Assembly: GCA_029262895.1 (NCBI GenBank)
Contig: JAJCYM010000027.1
Location: 154,852-218,851 of the forward strand
DNA: 64,000 nt
Source: Roseivirga sp.
GTDB lineage: Bacteria; Bacteroidota; Bacteroidia; Cytophagales; Cyclobacteriaceae
Direction: 5' to 3'
Positions 42,525-52,192 of the stretch are shown one piece after another. The notes beneath the pieces were generated by a model. The model was not told where the DNA came from. It did not search any database and was given only the letters and a program-made list of their open reading frames with translations. The position numbers and the translations under genes were made by a program. Numbering within the stretch: the first letter of the stretch is position 1; each line of letters begins with the position of its first letter.

Positions 42525-45095
42525 TTATCTCTTCTTCGAAAGCGAAGTTTTTCTTTTTTCTGCTCCCATATAAATGGCATTGAAGATCATTTTGTAGGTA
42601 CCTCGTGGTTGCCCTCTAAACTGTGGTCGAAAGGCGAACAAAACCATATTACCTGATCCGTTTTCCACATTTACCATAGATGAGGTATTGGCCAGGTACT
42701 TTTCTTCTCCCAATGCCCAGCCACTCATTAGCAAATCGTCCGATGCATATTTTGCCACTTCAGTCACACCAACGGCTCCATCGTCAATCTTGAATGCCCG
42801 ACTTCTGTTAAATGAGGCAGCCACTTCAGGCTGCATACCAAAGGCCAGTCGATTGTTCGTGTCTACATTCATCCTTATAAGAGAACCAGGAACAAAGAAA
42901 TCTGTAGGTTTCAAGCCTGCCGTAACATTTTTAACCGGTAGTTTGAACTGCTGAATCGCAAAATCACTGGCAGCATCGAAGAAGATTAGTGTACCTCCCG
43001 CTTTTGAATAGGCATCTAAAGCGGCAACACCTTCTCCACCCAGACCACCTGTCAGGTGTTCAGGCATTCTATTTTTAGAGTGCCCATTCATAATACTTCT
43101 AGGATTCTGAGAAGGCATTATGATGGCACTGTACTTTGATAAATCTCCACTTTGAATGTCAGCATTATGCAAAGTGTCAAGATCAAAATCAAATTGCTCA
43201 AACATCCATCTGCTCCAGCCTTCATCCATATTGGCCTGCCAGGACTTATAAATGCCAATTTTTATCTTGTTCAGTTCTTTTCTTTCTCCAGCGGGGTTTC
43301 GGGCAACTCCTGAAAAATTCAGCCCAAGTTCCGCACTTAACTCACTCACCTTGGTGCTTAGCCCTCTTTTATTACGGACCAGTAGTGACCCCGCTTTGGC
43401 GTTGTCGGTGTCACTCATCATAACACTTACCTCGTAACCCGCTTCTTGTAATCTATTTACTGCCGTTGTACTCTGGTTGTCTTGGTTTGAGAACACATAA
43501 CCATAGCGGCCATTGCCCTCAACGCTTCCTGGGTCAAAGCTTAATTTCTCAGTGATTTTGTTAGTTGAAGCCTGAAAGCTTTCGACTATTCGATCTGACT
43601 GCACACCCATTTGGATAGGCAAAGTCCAACCAGCCAAATCGTATGGCGGCTGTGGTGGGCCACCTGGAAACAGGAATTGATCCGGGTAGTCCTGTTTCTC
43701 CATCAAATCGGCTAAATATGGCCTGAATGCCTGAGCGCCATAAAGGATAATAGAGCCTGCTTTGTAAGTCTTACCATTTGCAGTAAAATCGGCAGTGGCC
43801 CGGTGTGCCTCGACACCACCTTGCATCAAGACGTTTGTCAGGTTAATGGCCTCACTTGGATTCCACTGTTCTGTAGGAATTACATAGGCAAATGCTCCAC
43901 CACCTCGAGAATCTGTGATGGCATCACGACCCATACTATATATATTATAAAGAAACTCGTCTTTCTTATCTGCGGCTAAATCCAGAACAGCCATAGATGC
44001 AGTAATCATATATTCCACCGCATGTCTGAATTTCATTTCACCTCCTTCGTAAGGATATGGATAGAAAATCTCTGTGCCATTGGAGGGCTTGCCGCCTACA
44101 TTGGCTGGTTTCCTTTTCGGATCATACATCGTTGGCGATGGTGTAGGCTGGGCAGTTTCCGTGAGTATACCAATCTGGTTATGGTAATAAGGAGTGGTTC
44201 GCATACCTCCATTCCAAAACATACTGAAGGCCGTGCCGGAAATTACTCCTGGTTTTTTCTCCATGGCAAAGCGGTTGGCCATGGCCGTACCTACCAAATT
44301 GACCCCGGTGGTGATTCCCGGGTGAATTTTGGGGTTCACAGGGCTCCTGAACGGAGGTAAAAATATCATTGCCCATCTCGGTGCCGTTTGGTGATGGTTA
44401 TGCACAATCTGAGGGTACCATTGATTGTATAGCACATTGGTCACTGCTTTTGTTTCGGGCATGTTGTTCATAAACCAGTCACGGTTGTTGTCGTGACCTA
44501 CATATTTCTGATAAAGCACCGGAGGGCCAGAGCTCTCATAGGGCGTGCCTAAAGTCTTGCGGTACCAATCGACAACAATGTCAACACCATCAGGATTGAT
44601 CACTGGAACTACTAGCGTAATTACGTTATCTCTGATCTTACGCATTTCGTCAGATTCTTCGGAAGCCACTTTCCACATAAGTTCAGAGGTCATCTGCGCG
44701 TGCGCGCGCTCTGTAGCATGCATTCCACCGTCAAACCACACAATGGCTTTTCCATCTTTAGCCATTTTCCTGGCTTCTTCCTCCGTTATTTCAGCCCTGG
44801 ACAGTTTTTCGCTGATTTCGCGCCATTTGTCCAGCTGTTTCATATTATCCTCGCTGGAGATAAAAACAAGCTTCATTGGCCTTCCCATGACCGACTTGCC
44901 AATATCGATCATCTGAACGCGATCAGTAGATGCCGCTAGTTTATCATAATAGGCCAACATCTGGTCATAGTCGGCAAGCTTATAATCGGCTCCAACTTCA
45001 TGACCATAAGTGTCACGAGGGTGAGGAATTTGTGCACTCAGGCTAAAAGCCGTTAAGAGCAACAATGCAAAAAGTAGTTTAATTGATCTGTTCAT
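42525..45095 (-). CDS. Large secreted M14 zinc carboxypeptidase
   Basis: An 856-residue protein with a signal peptide (residues 1-22, ending LSAQ). The M14 domain has the zinc motif His126-Ala-Thr-Glu129 (GGMHATERAHAQ), a second block IVHNHHQTAPRWAM, and the catalytic Glu in GILTETAQPTPSP. A large C-terminal region (about 420-840) follows, with glutamine-amidotransferase-like strands (GGLGGEGVAALDAYSKAGGTLIFFDAASDFAI). The start was set to 45095, since upstream residues are not signal-like. It is divergent from a paralogue at 45295 (about 200 bases). Predicted extracellular or periplasmic peptidase. Confidence 0.9.
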   Translation of the reverse strand: MNRSIKLLFALLLLTAFSLSAQIPHPRDTYGHEVGADYKLADYDQMLAYYDKLAASTDRVQMIDIGKSVMGRPMKLVFISSEDNMKQLDKWREISEKLSRAEITEEEARKMAKDGKAIVWFDGGMHATERAHAQMTSELMWKVASEESDEMRKIRDNVITLVVPVINPDGVDIVVDWYRKTLGTPYESSGPPVLYQKYVGHDNNRDWFMNNMPETKAVTNVLYNQWYPQIVHNHHQTAPRWAMIFLPPFRSPVNPKIHPGITTGVNLVGTAMANRFAMEKKPGVISGTAFSMFWNGGMRTTPYYHNQIGILTETAQPTPSPTMYDPKRKPANVGGKPSNGTEIFYPYPYEGGEMKFRHAVEYMITASMAVLDLAADKKDEFLYNIYSMGRDAITDSRGGGAFAYVIPTEQWNPSEAINLTNVLMQGGVEAHRATADFTANGKTYKAGSIILYGAQAFRPYLADLMEKQDYPDQFLFPGGPPQPPYDLAGWTLPIQMGVQSDRIVESFQASTNKITEKLSFDPGSVEGNGRYGYVFSNQDNQSTTAVNRLQEAGYEVSVMMSDTDNAKAGSLLVRNKRGLSTKVSELSAELGLNFSGVARNPAGERKELNKIKIGIYKSWQANMDEGWSRWMFEQFDFDLDTLHNADIQSGDLSKYSAIIMPSQNPRSIMNGHSKNRMPEHLTGGLGGEGVAALDAYSKAGGTLIFFDAASDFAIQQFKLPVKNVTAGLKPTDFFVPGSLIRMNVDTNNRLAFGMQPEVAASFNRSRAFKIDDGAVGVTEVAKYASDDLLMSGWALGEEKYLANTSSMVNVENGSGNMVLFAFRPQFRGQPRGTYKMIFNAIYMGAEKRKTSLSKKR

Positions 45096-45294
45096 CTCTA
45101 GTATTGAAGGTTTGGCTGAATATACAAGATAAGCAGTCCAGCCCCTAACGTTATTAGACAATCAAGAAATAAGCGAAATGAACGGAAAATTATCGTTACC
45201 AACAGCGAGCGGTGCTTTAAAAATACGGCTGCCATCGATGTAATAATCTCGATTCTACCTAAAACAGTTTCCAATAAAGTTCTAATTTGATCTT

Positions 45295-47961
45295 ATGAAA
45301 AAGTTATGGCTTCCCAATTCATTTTTTAAACTGGCTACTTTTCTTGCCTTACTCTCCCCCATTTCCCTCTATTCTCAGGTAATTCCAACTCCGGAAAGTG
45401 TTTTAGGATTTAAAGTGGGAGCGGATTTTAAACTAGCCACCTACGATCAATCGCTGGCCTATTTTCAAAAATTGGCTACAGCAAGTGATCAAATCAAAAT
45501 ATTCCAAGCTGGCAAAACATCAGAAGGCAGACCCTGGTATTTCTCGGTGATCTCTTCAAAGGCGAATCTTGATAACCTTGACAGGTTCAAAGAGATTGCT
45601 CAGCAATTGGCACATCCAGACGGGCTCACAGATGCTCAGGCCAAAGTCTTGGCCAAAGAAGGCAAGCCTTTTGTACACATTGATGGTGGACTTCATGCCA
45701 CCGAAGTGGCAGGTGCCCAACATACAATTTCCCTCGCCTACGAACTTTTAAGCAGCAACGACTCTAAAATAAAGGATATCCTTGATAATGTGGTGGTTAT
45801 GCTCTGGCTATCGCTTAACCCTGACGGCCAGAATATGGTTGCGGACTGGTATCACTCCAATGTTGGCACCCCTTATGAGATTGCTCCATTACCCAAACTC
45901 TATCAGAAGTATATCGGACATGATAACAATCGAGATGCCTATATGCTTAACATGATCGAATCCAGAGTGGTTGCGAGAACCTGGAGAGAATGGGAGCCTA
46001 ACATTATCCATGTTCATCATCAGTCCTCTCCTTTTCCAACCCGGATTTGGCTTCCTCCATTCGCAGAGCCGATCGCAACCCAGACACCACCAATTGTGGC
46101 GCGCGAGGTGAACATGATTGGCATGGCCATAGCTCAGGCTCTGGAAACCAATGGACAGGTGGGCGCGGTGCATATGGGCACCGGTTTTGATGCCTGGTAT
46201 CCCGGCTATGTGGATTATATGCCGGTACTACAGAACATCCCGGCTTTTTGGACCGAAACCGCCCTTTACAGATACGCAACCCCACATTTTTATACTATTA
46301 ATGACTTCCCTAGAAATCGAGCTGGCCTCAGAATTGAGTCGCTCTATTCAAGTCCCTGGAAAGGGGGCTGGTGGAGGCTTGCGGATGCCGTAGGCTATAT
46401 GCAAACAGCTTCTATTGCTGTGCTTGAATATGCCTCAAAGTATGGAGAAACCGTGCTTTACAACCGTTATCAATCGGGCAGGAATACCATCAAGAAATAC
46501 GAAATGGAGCCGCCTTATGCCTATTTTATTCCGCAGGAACAACGTGACCCAGTAAGGCCTGTTGAACTCTTAAAGCGTCTGGCCTTTAACGGTATCAAAA
46601 TCCATCAACTCTCCGAAGATGTCACCTTCAATAATATCAAGTATCCAAAGGACACTTGGGTAATCCCTATGAATCAGGAGTTTGGAGAATTAGCTCGTCA
46701 GCTGCTTGATGTGCAGCATTATCCTGATTTACGAGAGTACCCACAAGGGCCACCGGAACAACCTTATGACGCAGCCGGTTGGACGCTACCACTTATTTTT
46801 GAGGTGGATATAACCCCAGCCATGTCTCCCTTGACCGATGAGGTTAGGAAAGCTTTAAAGCCAGTTGCCGGAAACCAATTAGCATGGAATGCCGAAGGTG
46901 ATGCCTCAACAATAGACTTTGCCCCTGGCCCAGGATTTAATACCAATACCAATGCTGCAGGAATTGTTCCTCCTCCGGGAAAACGCTCTGGTAATGGTAC
47001 CACCGCAATAGTTGACCCAAAAGAGAATAACAGCTTCAGGCTAATTAATAAAGCGTTAAGAGCAAATGCCAAGGTAAGCTACACCTCAGGCAAATATGGT
47101 ATTGAAGGCGTTTCCCGAGCAACCATCGACCAATGGGTCAAAGAGCTGGCAGTAAATGTTACCATGGGCACCAACGCTCAAGGTATTCCAGTCAAAACAA
47201 GGATTGGCCTATACCGGCCACATACGGCAAGTATGGATGAAGGCTGGACACGCTGGCTTCTTGAACAGTTTGGTTTTGAGTTCACCAATATTGGTAACGC
47301 TGATTTTCAAAGAGGAAACCTCAAGGAGCGATTTGATGTAATTCTTCTGGCATCGGAAAGGTCATTTACATTTACTCAGGGTTTTAGAGCAGGTTCTATC
47401 TCACCGCAATATGCAGGTGGACTTGAAGAATCAGGGGTTCGCGGAATGAATGACTTTGTTCAAAACGGAGGTACCCTGGTTTGTCTTAACCAAAGCACTA
47501 CCTACGTAATTGATGCTTTGCACCTTCCTGTGAAAAATGTGACGGCAGGTATAAACCGCAAAGACTACTTTGCCGGAAGCTCAATTCTTGAGGTAGAAAC
47601 TGATCCCTCACATCCGGTCATGGCTGGTATGCCGACTAAGGCAAATGTTTTCGTTTCCCGAAGTCCTGTTTTCACTACTCTTCCGGGTTTTGAAGGTCAG
47701 GCCCTGGCCAAATACCAAACTCAGGGTTCTCCGCTCCGATCCGGTTATCTGCTGGGTGAAGAGCATATTCAGGGCCATGCTGCTTCTCTGGACGTCAAAC
47801 ACGGTAAAGGGCATGTAATCCTACACGGCTTTAGTCCTCAATGGCGCGGACAGACGATGGGGACATACAGGGTTTTGTTTAATTCGATATTGTATGGTAG
47901 GGAACTGGCCAATCAGCAGACATTTAATGCAGACTTTTGGAAGGCACCAAAAAGCAATTAG
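45295..47961 (+). CDS. Large secreted M14 zinc carboxypeptidase (paralogue)
   Basis: An 888-residue paralogue of the divergent neighbour. The signal peptide spans residues 1-28 (SLYSQ). The zinc motif is His134-Ala-Thr-Glu137 (GGLHATEVAGAQ), followed by HVHHQSSPFPTR and the catalytic Glu in PAFWTETALYRYA. It has the same C-terminal extension (MNDFVQNGGTLVCLNQSTTYVIDALHLPVKNVTAG) as its neighbour. It differs strongly from the pair at 6-9.5 kb, which lacks this extension. A small unknown gene starts 14 bases downstream. Confidence 0.9.
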   Translation: MKKLWLPNSFFKLATFLALLSPISLYSQVIPTPESVLGFKVGADFKLATYDQSLAYFQKLATASDQIKIFQAGKTSEGRPWYFSVISSKANLDNLDRFKEIAQQLAHPDGLTDAQAKVLAKEGKPFVHIDGGLHATEVAGAQHTISLAYELLSSNDSKIKDILDNVVVMLWLSLNPDGQNMVADWYHSNVGTPYEIAPLPKLYQKYIGHDNNRDAYMLNMIESRVVARTWREWEPNIIHVHHQSSPFPTRIWLPPFAEPIATQTPPIVAREVNMIGMAIAQALETNGQVGAVHMGTGFDAWYPGYVDYMPVLQNIPAFWTETALYRYATPHFYTINDFPRNRAGLRIESLYSSPWKGGWWRLADAVGYMQTASIAVLEYASKYGETVLYNRYQSGRNTIKKYEMEPPYAYFIPQEQRDPVRPVELLKRLAFNGIKIHQLSEDVTFNNIKYPKDTWVIPMNQEFGELARQLLDVQHYPDLREYPQGPPEQPYDAAGWTLPLIFEVDITPAMSPLTDEVRKALKPVAGNQLAWNAEGDASTIDFAPGPGFNTNTNAAGIVPPPGKRSGNGTTAIVDPKENNSFRLINKALRANAKVSYTSGKYGIEGVSRATIDQWVKELAVNVTMGTNAQGIPVKTRIGLYRPHTASMDEGWTRWLLEQFGFEFTNIGNADFQRGNLKERFDVILLASERSFTFTQGFRAGSISPQYAGGLEESGVRGMNDFVQNGGTLVCLNQSTTYVIDALHLPVKNVTAGINRKDYFAGSSILEVETDPSHPVMAGMPTKANVFVSRSPVFTTLPGFEGQALAKYQTQGSPLRSGYLLGEEHIQGHAASLDVKHGKGHVILHGFSPQWRGQTMGTYRVLFNSILYGRELANQQTFNADFWKAPKSN

Positions 47962-47974
47962 CCACTGAAACTAA

Positions 47975-48508
47975 ATGTACTTCCAAGAAAAAGCAATCTC
48001 AAAGAACAAACTTGAATCTATCCTTGGAAGACCAATAAAACTGGGGGTTAGAGGCAGTACGACATATTTCATTAGGAAATACAATCCATATGGCGAACAA
48101 ATGGATAACCCATTTGAAGGACATAAGTGCATTTTTGAATTATACACCAAAGGGCTCTTACTCCTTACTTTCAAAAGTGATAAACGTATTCTGGTTCCAA
48201 TCAGGTTTAATGAATTTGACGCATTGAAACTTACTAAGGGGATAGAGACAGTAGACCCATATTTCTTATCTCCAATGTGGGTTTTGACTAAGCTCGGTGT
48301 ATCGGTAGATATTGCTCGATACTTCAGGGTTGGTTCAAACGAGTATCATATTGATGAGACGGTTCTGAAAATTAAGACCGCACAATTTGAAATGACGATT
48401 ACCACCAATGGCTATACCTTCCCAGGTCAGGAAAAGTTCTTTTCTCAATCAGGTCTAAAACATAAAACTACAATTCACTACTCTTTCGCAGGTTCTCAGA
48501 ACCTGTGA
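47975..48508 (+). CDS. Hypothetical protein with a repeat-encoded C-terminus
   Basis: A 177-residue protein of unknown family and no signal peptide. Visible features are an acidic/basic mixed alpha-beta pattern (LGVRGSTTYFIRKYNPYG, KCIFELYTKGLLLLTFKSDKRILVPIRF, MTITTNGYTFPGQEKFF). Its last eight codons (residues SFAGSQNL) and the stop lie inside the 135 bp repeat R1 that begins at 48481, so the original C-terminus has been replaced or trimmed by the repeat insertion, or the gene was read into it. It follows the M14 gene by 13 bases. Confidence 0.6.
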   Translation: MYFQEKAISKNKLESILGRPIKLGVRGSTTYFIRKYNPYGEQMDNPFEGHKCIFELYTKGLLLLTFKSDKRILVPIRFNEFDALKLTKGIETVDPYFLSPMWVLTKLGVSVDIARYFRVGSNEYHIDETVLKIKTAQFEMTITTNGYTFPGQEKFFSQSGLKHKTTIHYSFAGSQNL

Positions 48509-48615
48509 TTTACATGAGCTCAAGGACTCCTCTATTACAAAAGATAATTTTCGATATGTTGGACCGAGTCCAAACTTCCATAATCGTCACGGGTTCTGAG
48601 CACCCGCAACAGGGC
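48481..48615. repeat. Dispersed element R1 (135 bp, terminal inverted repeats)
   Basis: Copy 1 of three. The terminal arms are 48488-48508 and 48587-48607, each 21 bases and itself nearly palindromic (the core AGGTTCTCAGAACCT at the left end). Between them are inverted GGACTC and GAGTCC. It lacks five bases (GTCCG) after the GGACTC block that copies 2 and 3 have. It contains no ORF of its own, and the small frames inside are spurious. Confidence 0.85.
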
Positions 48616-48774
48616 AGACCTTTTGATAGCACAAGATTTTTGTCTAAATTGGATATAACCTGCGCTGATCGTAGAAAGACCTCATTGCGATCTTAATCAA
48701 ATAAATTTTAATCGAATCCATTATCAGAGTATAGACTGACTCTATATCCATTGGTAGTGGCTAATCTTTATTTT

Positions 48775-49158
48775 ATGAGAAATATAATTTTATCCGTGGG
48801 GTTAATGGCTTTGGCAATCAATGCTTCGGCCCAGATTCAAGTGCTAAGTACCAAAAAATACCAAAAGTCGCATTTTCAGATGCTCACTTCGGATGAATTT
48901 CCCAAAGACAAAGTCATTACTGCCTTAGGGTCAATACTGCAACGCCATGGTCTTCTTTCAATTGAAAATTTGACCGAAAAGGAAATAAGAACAATCAGGA
49001 AATTTGCCAAAAAACATAATTCAAGTAAGGTCTTTGTAGATTTTAGTGGTGCTTTACCTCTGGCAAATATTCATGGCCATGACGCACATGTCTTTCGACT
49101 AAATTTCTACGTATTGCAAGACCTTGATAAAGTAGTTGCCAAGCCCCAAGAACCATAG
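48775..49158 (+). CDS. Small secreted protein of unknown function
   Basis: A 127-residue protein. The ATG at 48775 gives a signal peptide (residues 1-20, ending NASAQ); an upstream GTG start adds eight residues that do not fit. The mature region is short and basic (STKKYQKSHFQMLTSDEFPKDKVITALGSILQRHGL, KFAKKHNSSKVFVDFSG). I recognise no family. It lies exactly between repeat copies R1 and R2 (ten bases before R2), suggesting it is part of the accessory segment. Confidence 0.6.
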   Translation: MRNIILSVGLMALAINASAQIQVLSTKKYQKSHFQMLTSDEFPKDKVITALGSILQRHGLLSIENLTEKEIRTIRKFAKKHNSSKVFVDFSGALPLANIHGHDAHVFRLNFYVLQDLDKVVAKPQEP

Positions 49159-49167
49159 CCATAAGCT

Positions 49168-49302
49168 CTCTATTGCAGGTTCTCAGAACCTGTGATTCAT
49201 ATGGGCTCAAGGACTCCTGTCCGTCTATTCAAAAAATCGTTACTGAGTTAGATCGAATCCAAACTTTCATAGCCGTCACGAGTTCAGAGAACCCGCGGCA
49301 GT
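49168..49302. repeat. Dispersed element R2 (135 bp, terminal inverted repeats)
   Basis: Copy 2. The left arm 49175-49195 is identical to that of R1; the right arm is 49276-49296. It ends ten bases before the stop codon of the permease gene at 49312. Confidence 0.85.
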
Positions 49303-49311
49303 GTTAAGTCC

Positions 49312-51873
49312 TTATTCGCTTCTCAATATTTTAGTAGGGTTGGTTTTGATCACCTTCATCAATTGCCCCCCTATCACCATAAAAGTGATTACCAGTAAAA
49401 CCACAGTCGAGATACCAAATAAAAGCCAATTGGTATCAATGCGATATTGAAAGTCGGCCAACCATTCTTCCGAAAGCCAATAGGCCAAGGGCCAGGAAAT
49501 CAAGGAAGCTACGGCCAGCATAATTGCAAATTCCTTCGAAATCAGGTTGATCAGGCTTCCACTTGACGCTCCCAATACCTTTCGAATACTTACCTCCTTT
49601 AATCTCGATTGCACTACAAAAGTGATAAAACCAAAGAGCCCCATTACCGAAATCACGATTGCCAGAGTCGAAAAGACTGTAAGAAGTGCATTGGTGCGTT
49701 GTTCTGCCTGATACATTTCCTGAAATTCGGCATCCATAAAAACAAGGTTGGAAGTATAGTTAGGGTCTACGGTTTGAGTAACTTTTTCTATTACCTCAAT
49801 CGACTCCAAGGGCATTCCTTTTTGATATCGGATGTATGCCATTTCAAACACATTGCTCTCCAAAATCAAAACCATCGGATCGATGGCACTTCTTACCGAT
49901 TGAAAATTGAAATCCTCCACAACACCGACAATTTCACCTTTGCCACTCCAAAGACCTATCCTATGACCAACTGGATTAGTGAAGCCAAATTGCTCAACGG
50001 CCTTCTCGTTAACTATATAGTAGGGTCCTCCTTCCGGTGACATCTCAGAAAAATTTCTTCCCGCTTTAAGCTTCATTTTAAACAAATCCAGATAAGATTC
50101 CTCCACCCAATTTAAACTCACTCCAAAATCATCACCCTCCACTTTCCCTTCCCAGGTAAAGTATTTTGAAGAAGTGGTACTTCTATGATTAATAGGCATG
50201 CTTTCACTTGAAGAAACCGATTCAATCAAACTGCTTTTCAACAACTCCGTTTTCAAGGTTTTGAATTGCTTGCTCGAGTGACCTGACAATGGCATTACAA
50301 TTACCCCTTCACGGTCATATCCAGGGTCAAAACCATCGATATACTGTAACTGACTTCTGGTAATGAAGGTCAGAATCAATAGGATTAAAGAGAAGGTGAA
50401 TTGAGAAGTGACCAGTATTTGCCTAAAGCTCTTTTTTCCTGTTTTGCTTCTGCCACTTAGGCCCTCAACTGGTTTAAGAGAAGAAAATAAATAGGCTGGA
50501 TAAAGCCCAGCTAAAAAAGTTGTGGCCACCAGGTAAGCCCCAAACAAAGTCAAGGTGGTTCCACTAATCAGTTCTACACTCAAGTCGTGTCCTAAGTATT
50601 GATTGAAATACGGCACCGCCCATTTGACCAGCAATAGTGAAATCAGGAAGGATAGCGAAGCCAACATACCTACTTCGATAAGATATTGCCTCAGCAGATC
50701 GCCCTTAAAAGCTCCTAGCACCTTACGCACCCCTATTTCCTTCACTCTCTTTGAAACAATAGCTGCAGAGAGATTCACATAGTTGATACAGGCAATAATG
50801 AATATGAGCAGGCCTGCCGCAATGTAGATGCTCAACTTTTTTGAATCTCCGGCAGTAGCCAACCCCATTCCATACTTAGTATTAAAATGGATATCACTTA
50901 TAGGCTGTAGGTTCGTGGTAATTTCCTCTTCCCAATCTTTAAAAAGCTCATTGACCTCGACACCTGCTTTTTCAACAGCGGCTTGTTTTTGAGTTTCTTC
51001 ATTCAGAAGAAAGTAATTATAGACGGAGAACCTGCCCCATAAATCCAGCAGCTTGTCTTTACCCATTCTTCTCTTGAATTCTATTGGCAAGAGATAATCG
51101 AATTTCAGGTGAGAATTATTGGGTGTGTTTTTGAAAACAGCCTTTACTGCCACATTCAGAGAATCGTTGATGGTAATGATCTGATCCAGAGCCGACTCAT
51201 TTCCAAAGAGCCTTTTAGCTTGTGACTCCGAAATCGCAATTTGATCAGTAGAAGATAGTAGGCCTGCTTCATTTCCCTCCATGAAAGGGAATGAGAAGAT
51301 GGTAAAGAAATCGTCATCTACAAAAGCAAGATCTTCTACATTAAATACTGATGTACCATTCTTAAACCTCAAAGGCTGAAACGCAAAGCTCACTCTGGTA
51401 TTCGCCTCGAATTCAGGGACTTGATCAAGAAGGTGTGGTCCTATTCGGGCCGGGCTGACCAGCCCATCACTCAAAACCAGCCTGACTATACGGTCTCCAT
51501 TTTTGTGGAAATTGTCATAGCTCATTTCCTGAATCACATAGGTTGTGATCAAAATAGCAGAGGCTAGTGCCAAAACCAGTCCTGTACAATTGATTATGAA
51601 GTATTCTTTTCTTCTTTGAAAGCCCCGAATCGTGGACTTTAAATGATGGATAAATAATGATTTCATGTTGTTTGAAATTTTAAGTTTTGTCTTGTACATG
51701 TTGAGCATTGTGATGAGGTCGACCAAATACCCCAGGTTTGCTCTGAATTTTCCTTTTTGAGCCACACGTTCCGTATACAGTTCGTTTAGGTCCCCTTCAA
51801 TGTCCTCGATAATCCAGGACCGGACGAAGGGCTTAAATAACAGCAACAGATATTTTGGTGGTTTTTGAGACAT
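49312..51873 (-). CDS. FtsX/MacB-like permease with N-terminal ADOP-type region
   Basis: An 853-residue membrane protein. The N-terminal 70 residues (PKYLLLLFKPFVRSW, DIEGDLNELYTERVAQKG) are the cytoplasmic region typical of Bacteroidota permeases paired with PadR regulators. A MacB-type periplasmic domain and FtsX-like permease repeats follow, with hydrophobic segments near 80, 350, 400, 740 and 800, and the repeated signature VSKRVKEIGVRKVLGAFKG and VQSRLKEVSIRKVLGASSG. It probably belongs to an antimicrobial-peptide or lipoprotein export system (MacB/Lol-like), yet no ATPase gene is adjacent. Its start is one base after the PadR stop codon. Confidence 0.9.
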   Translation of the reverse strand: MSQKPPKYLLLLFKPFVRSWIIEDIEGDLNELYTERVAQKGKFRANLGYLVDLITMLNMYKTKLKISNNMKSLFIHHLKSTIRGFQRRKEYFIINCTGLVLALASAILITTYVIQEMSYDNFHKNGDRIVRLVLSDGLVSPARIGPHLLDQVPEFEANTRVSFAFQPLRFKNGTSVFNVEDLAFVDDDFFTIFSFPFMEGNEAGLLSSTDQIAISESQAKRLFGNESALDQIITINDSLNVAVKAVFKNTPNNSHLKFDYLLPIEFKRRMGKDKLLDLWGRFSVYNYFLLNEETQKQAAVEKAGVEVNELFKDWEEEITTNLQPISDIHFNTKYGMGLATAGDSKKLSIYIAAGLLIFIIACINYVNLSAAIVSKRVKEIGVRKVLGAFKGDLLRQYLIEVGMLASLSFLISLLLVKWAVPYFNQYLGHDLSVELISGTTLTLFGAYLVATTFLAGLYPAYLFSSLKPVEGLSGRSKTGKKSFRQILVTSQFTFSLILLILTFITRSQLQYIDGFDPGYDREGVIVMPLSGHSSKQFKTLKTELLKSSLIESVSSSESMPINHRSTTSSKYFTWEGKVEGDDFGVSLNWVEESYLDLFKMKLKAGRNFSEMSPEGGPYYIVNEKAVEQFGFTNPVGHRIGLWSGKGEIVGVVEDFNFQSVRSAIDPMVLILESNVFEMAYIRYQKGMPLESIEVIEKVTQTVDPNYTSNLVFMDAEFQEMYQAEQRTNALLTVFSTLAIVISVMGLFGFITFVVQSRLKEVSIRKVLGASSGSLINLISKEFAIMLAVASLISWPLAYWLSEEWLADFQYRIDTNWLLFGISTVVLLVITFMVIGGQLMKVIKTNPTKILRSE

Positions 51874-51874
51874 G

Positions 51875-52192
51875 CTAGGACAATTCCGGAATCGATTGCC
51901 ACATCTTCATTCTTCCTTGCTTTGCTCTTTCAAGCATGCTCACGCCTGCCTCGGTAACTGTGAAAAATCGCTTTCGTTTTCCACCGCGTTCCGCAGTCGC
52001 TTCTCCCAATAAAGATTCTACCAATCCCTTGTCAGTCATTCTCTGCAATGCCGTATGTAAGGCACCTATACTGACCTTCCGTTCCAGGCGTTGCTCTATT
52101 TCCTTTTTGATGCCTACACCATAGGCCTCCTCCCCCAGCAGCATGACTGTGAGTAAGACGATTTCTTCAAATTCTCCGATAAAGTGTCTCAT
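51875..52192 (-). CDS. PadR-family transcriptional regulator
   Basis: A 105-residue winged-helix PadR protein. It has the N-terminal helices FEEIVLLTVMLLGEEAYGVGIKKEIEQRLE, recognition segment VSIGALHTALQRMTDKGLVES and wing GGKRKRFFTVTEAG. PadR proteins usually repress their neighbour and respond to a ligand; here that is the downstream permease gene, with which it forms a tight pair. A paralogue sits at 62343. Confidence 0.92.
   Translation of the reverse strand: MRHFIGEFEEIVLLTVMLLGEEAYGVGIKKEIEQRLERKVSIGALHTALQRMTDKGLVESLLGEATAERGGKRKRFFTVTEAGVSMLERAKQGRMKMWQSIPELS

Noticed and set aside
48505..48696. ORF of 63 codons inside repeat R1
   Set aside because: It lies almost wholly in the repeat, and copies R2 and R3 do not keep the frame.
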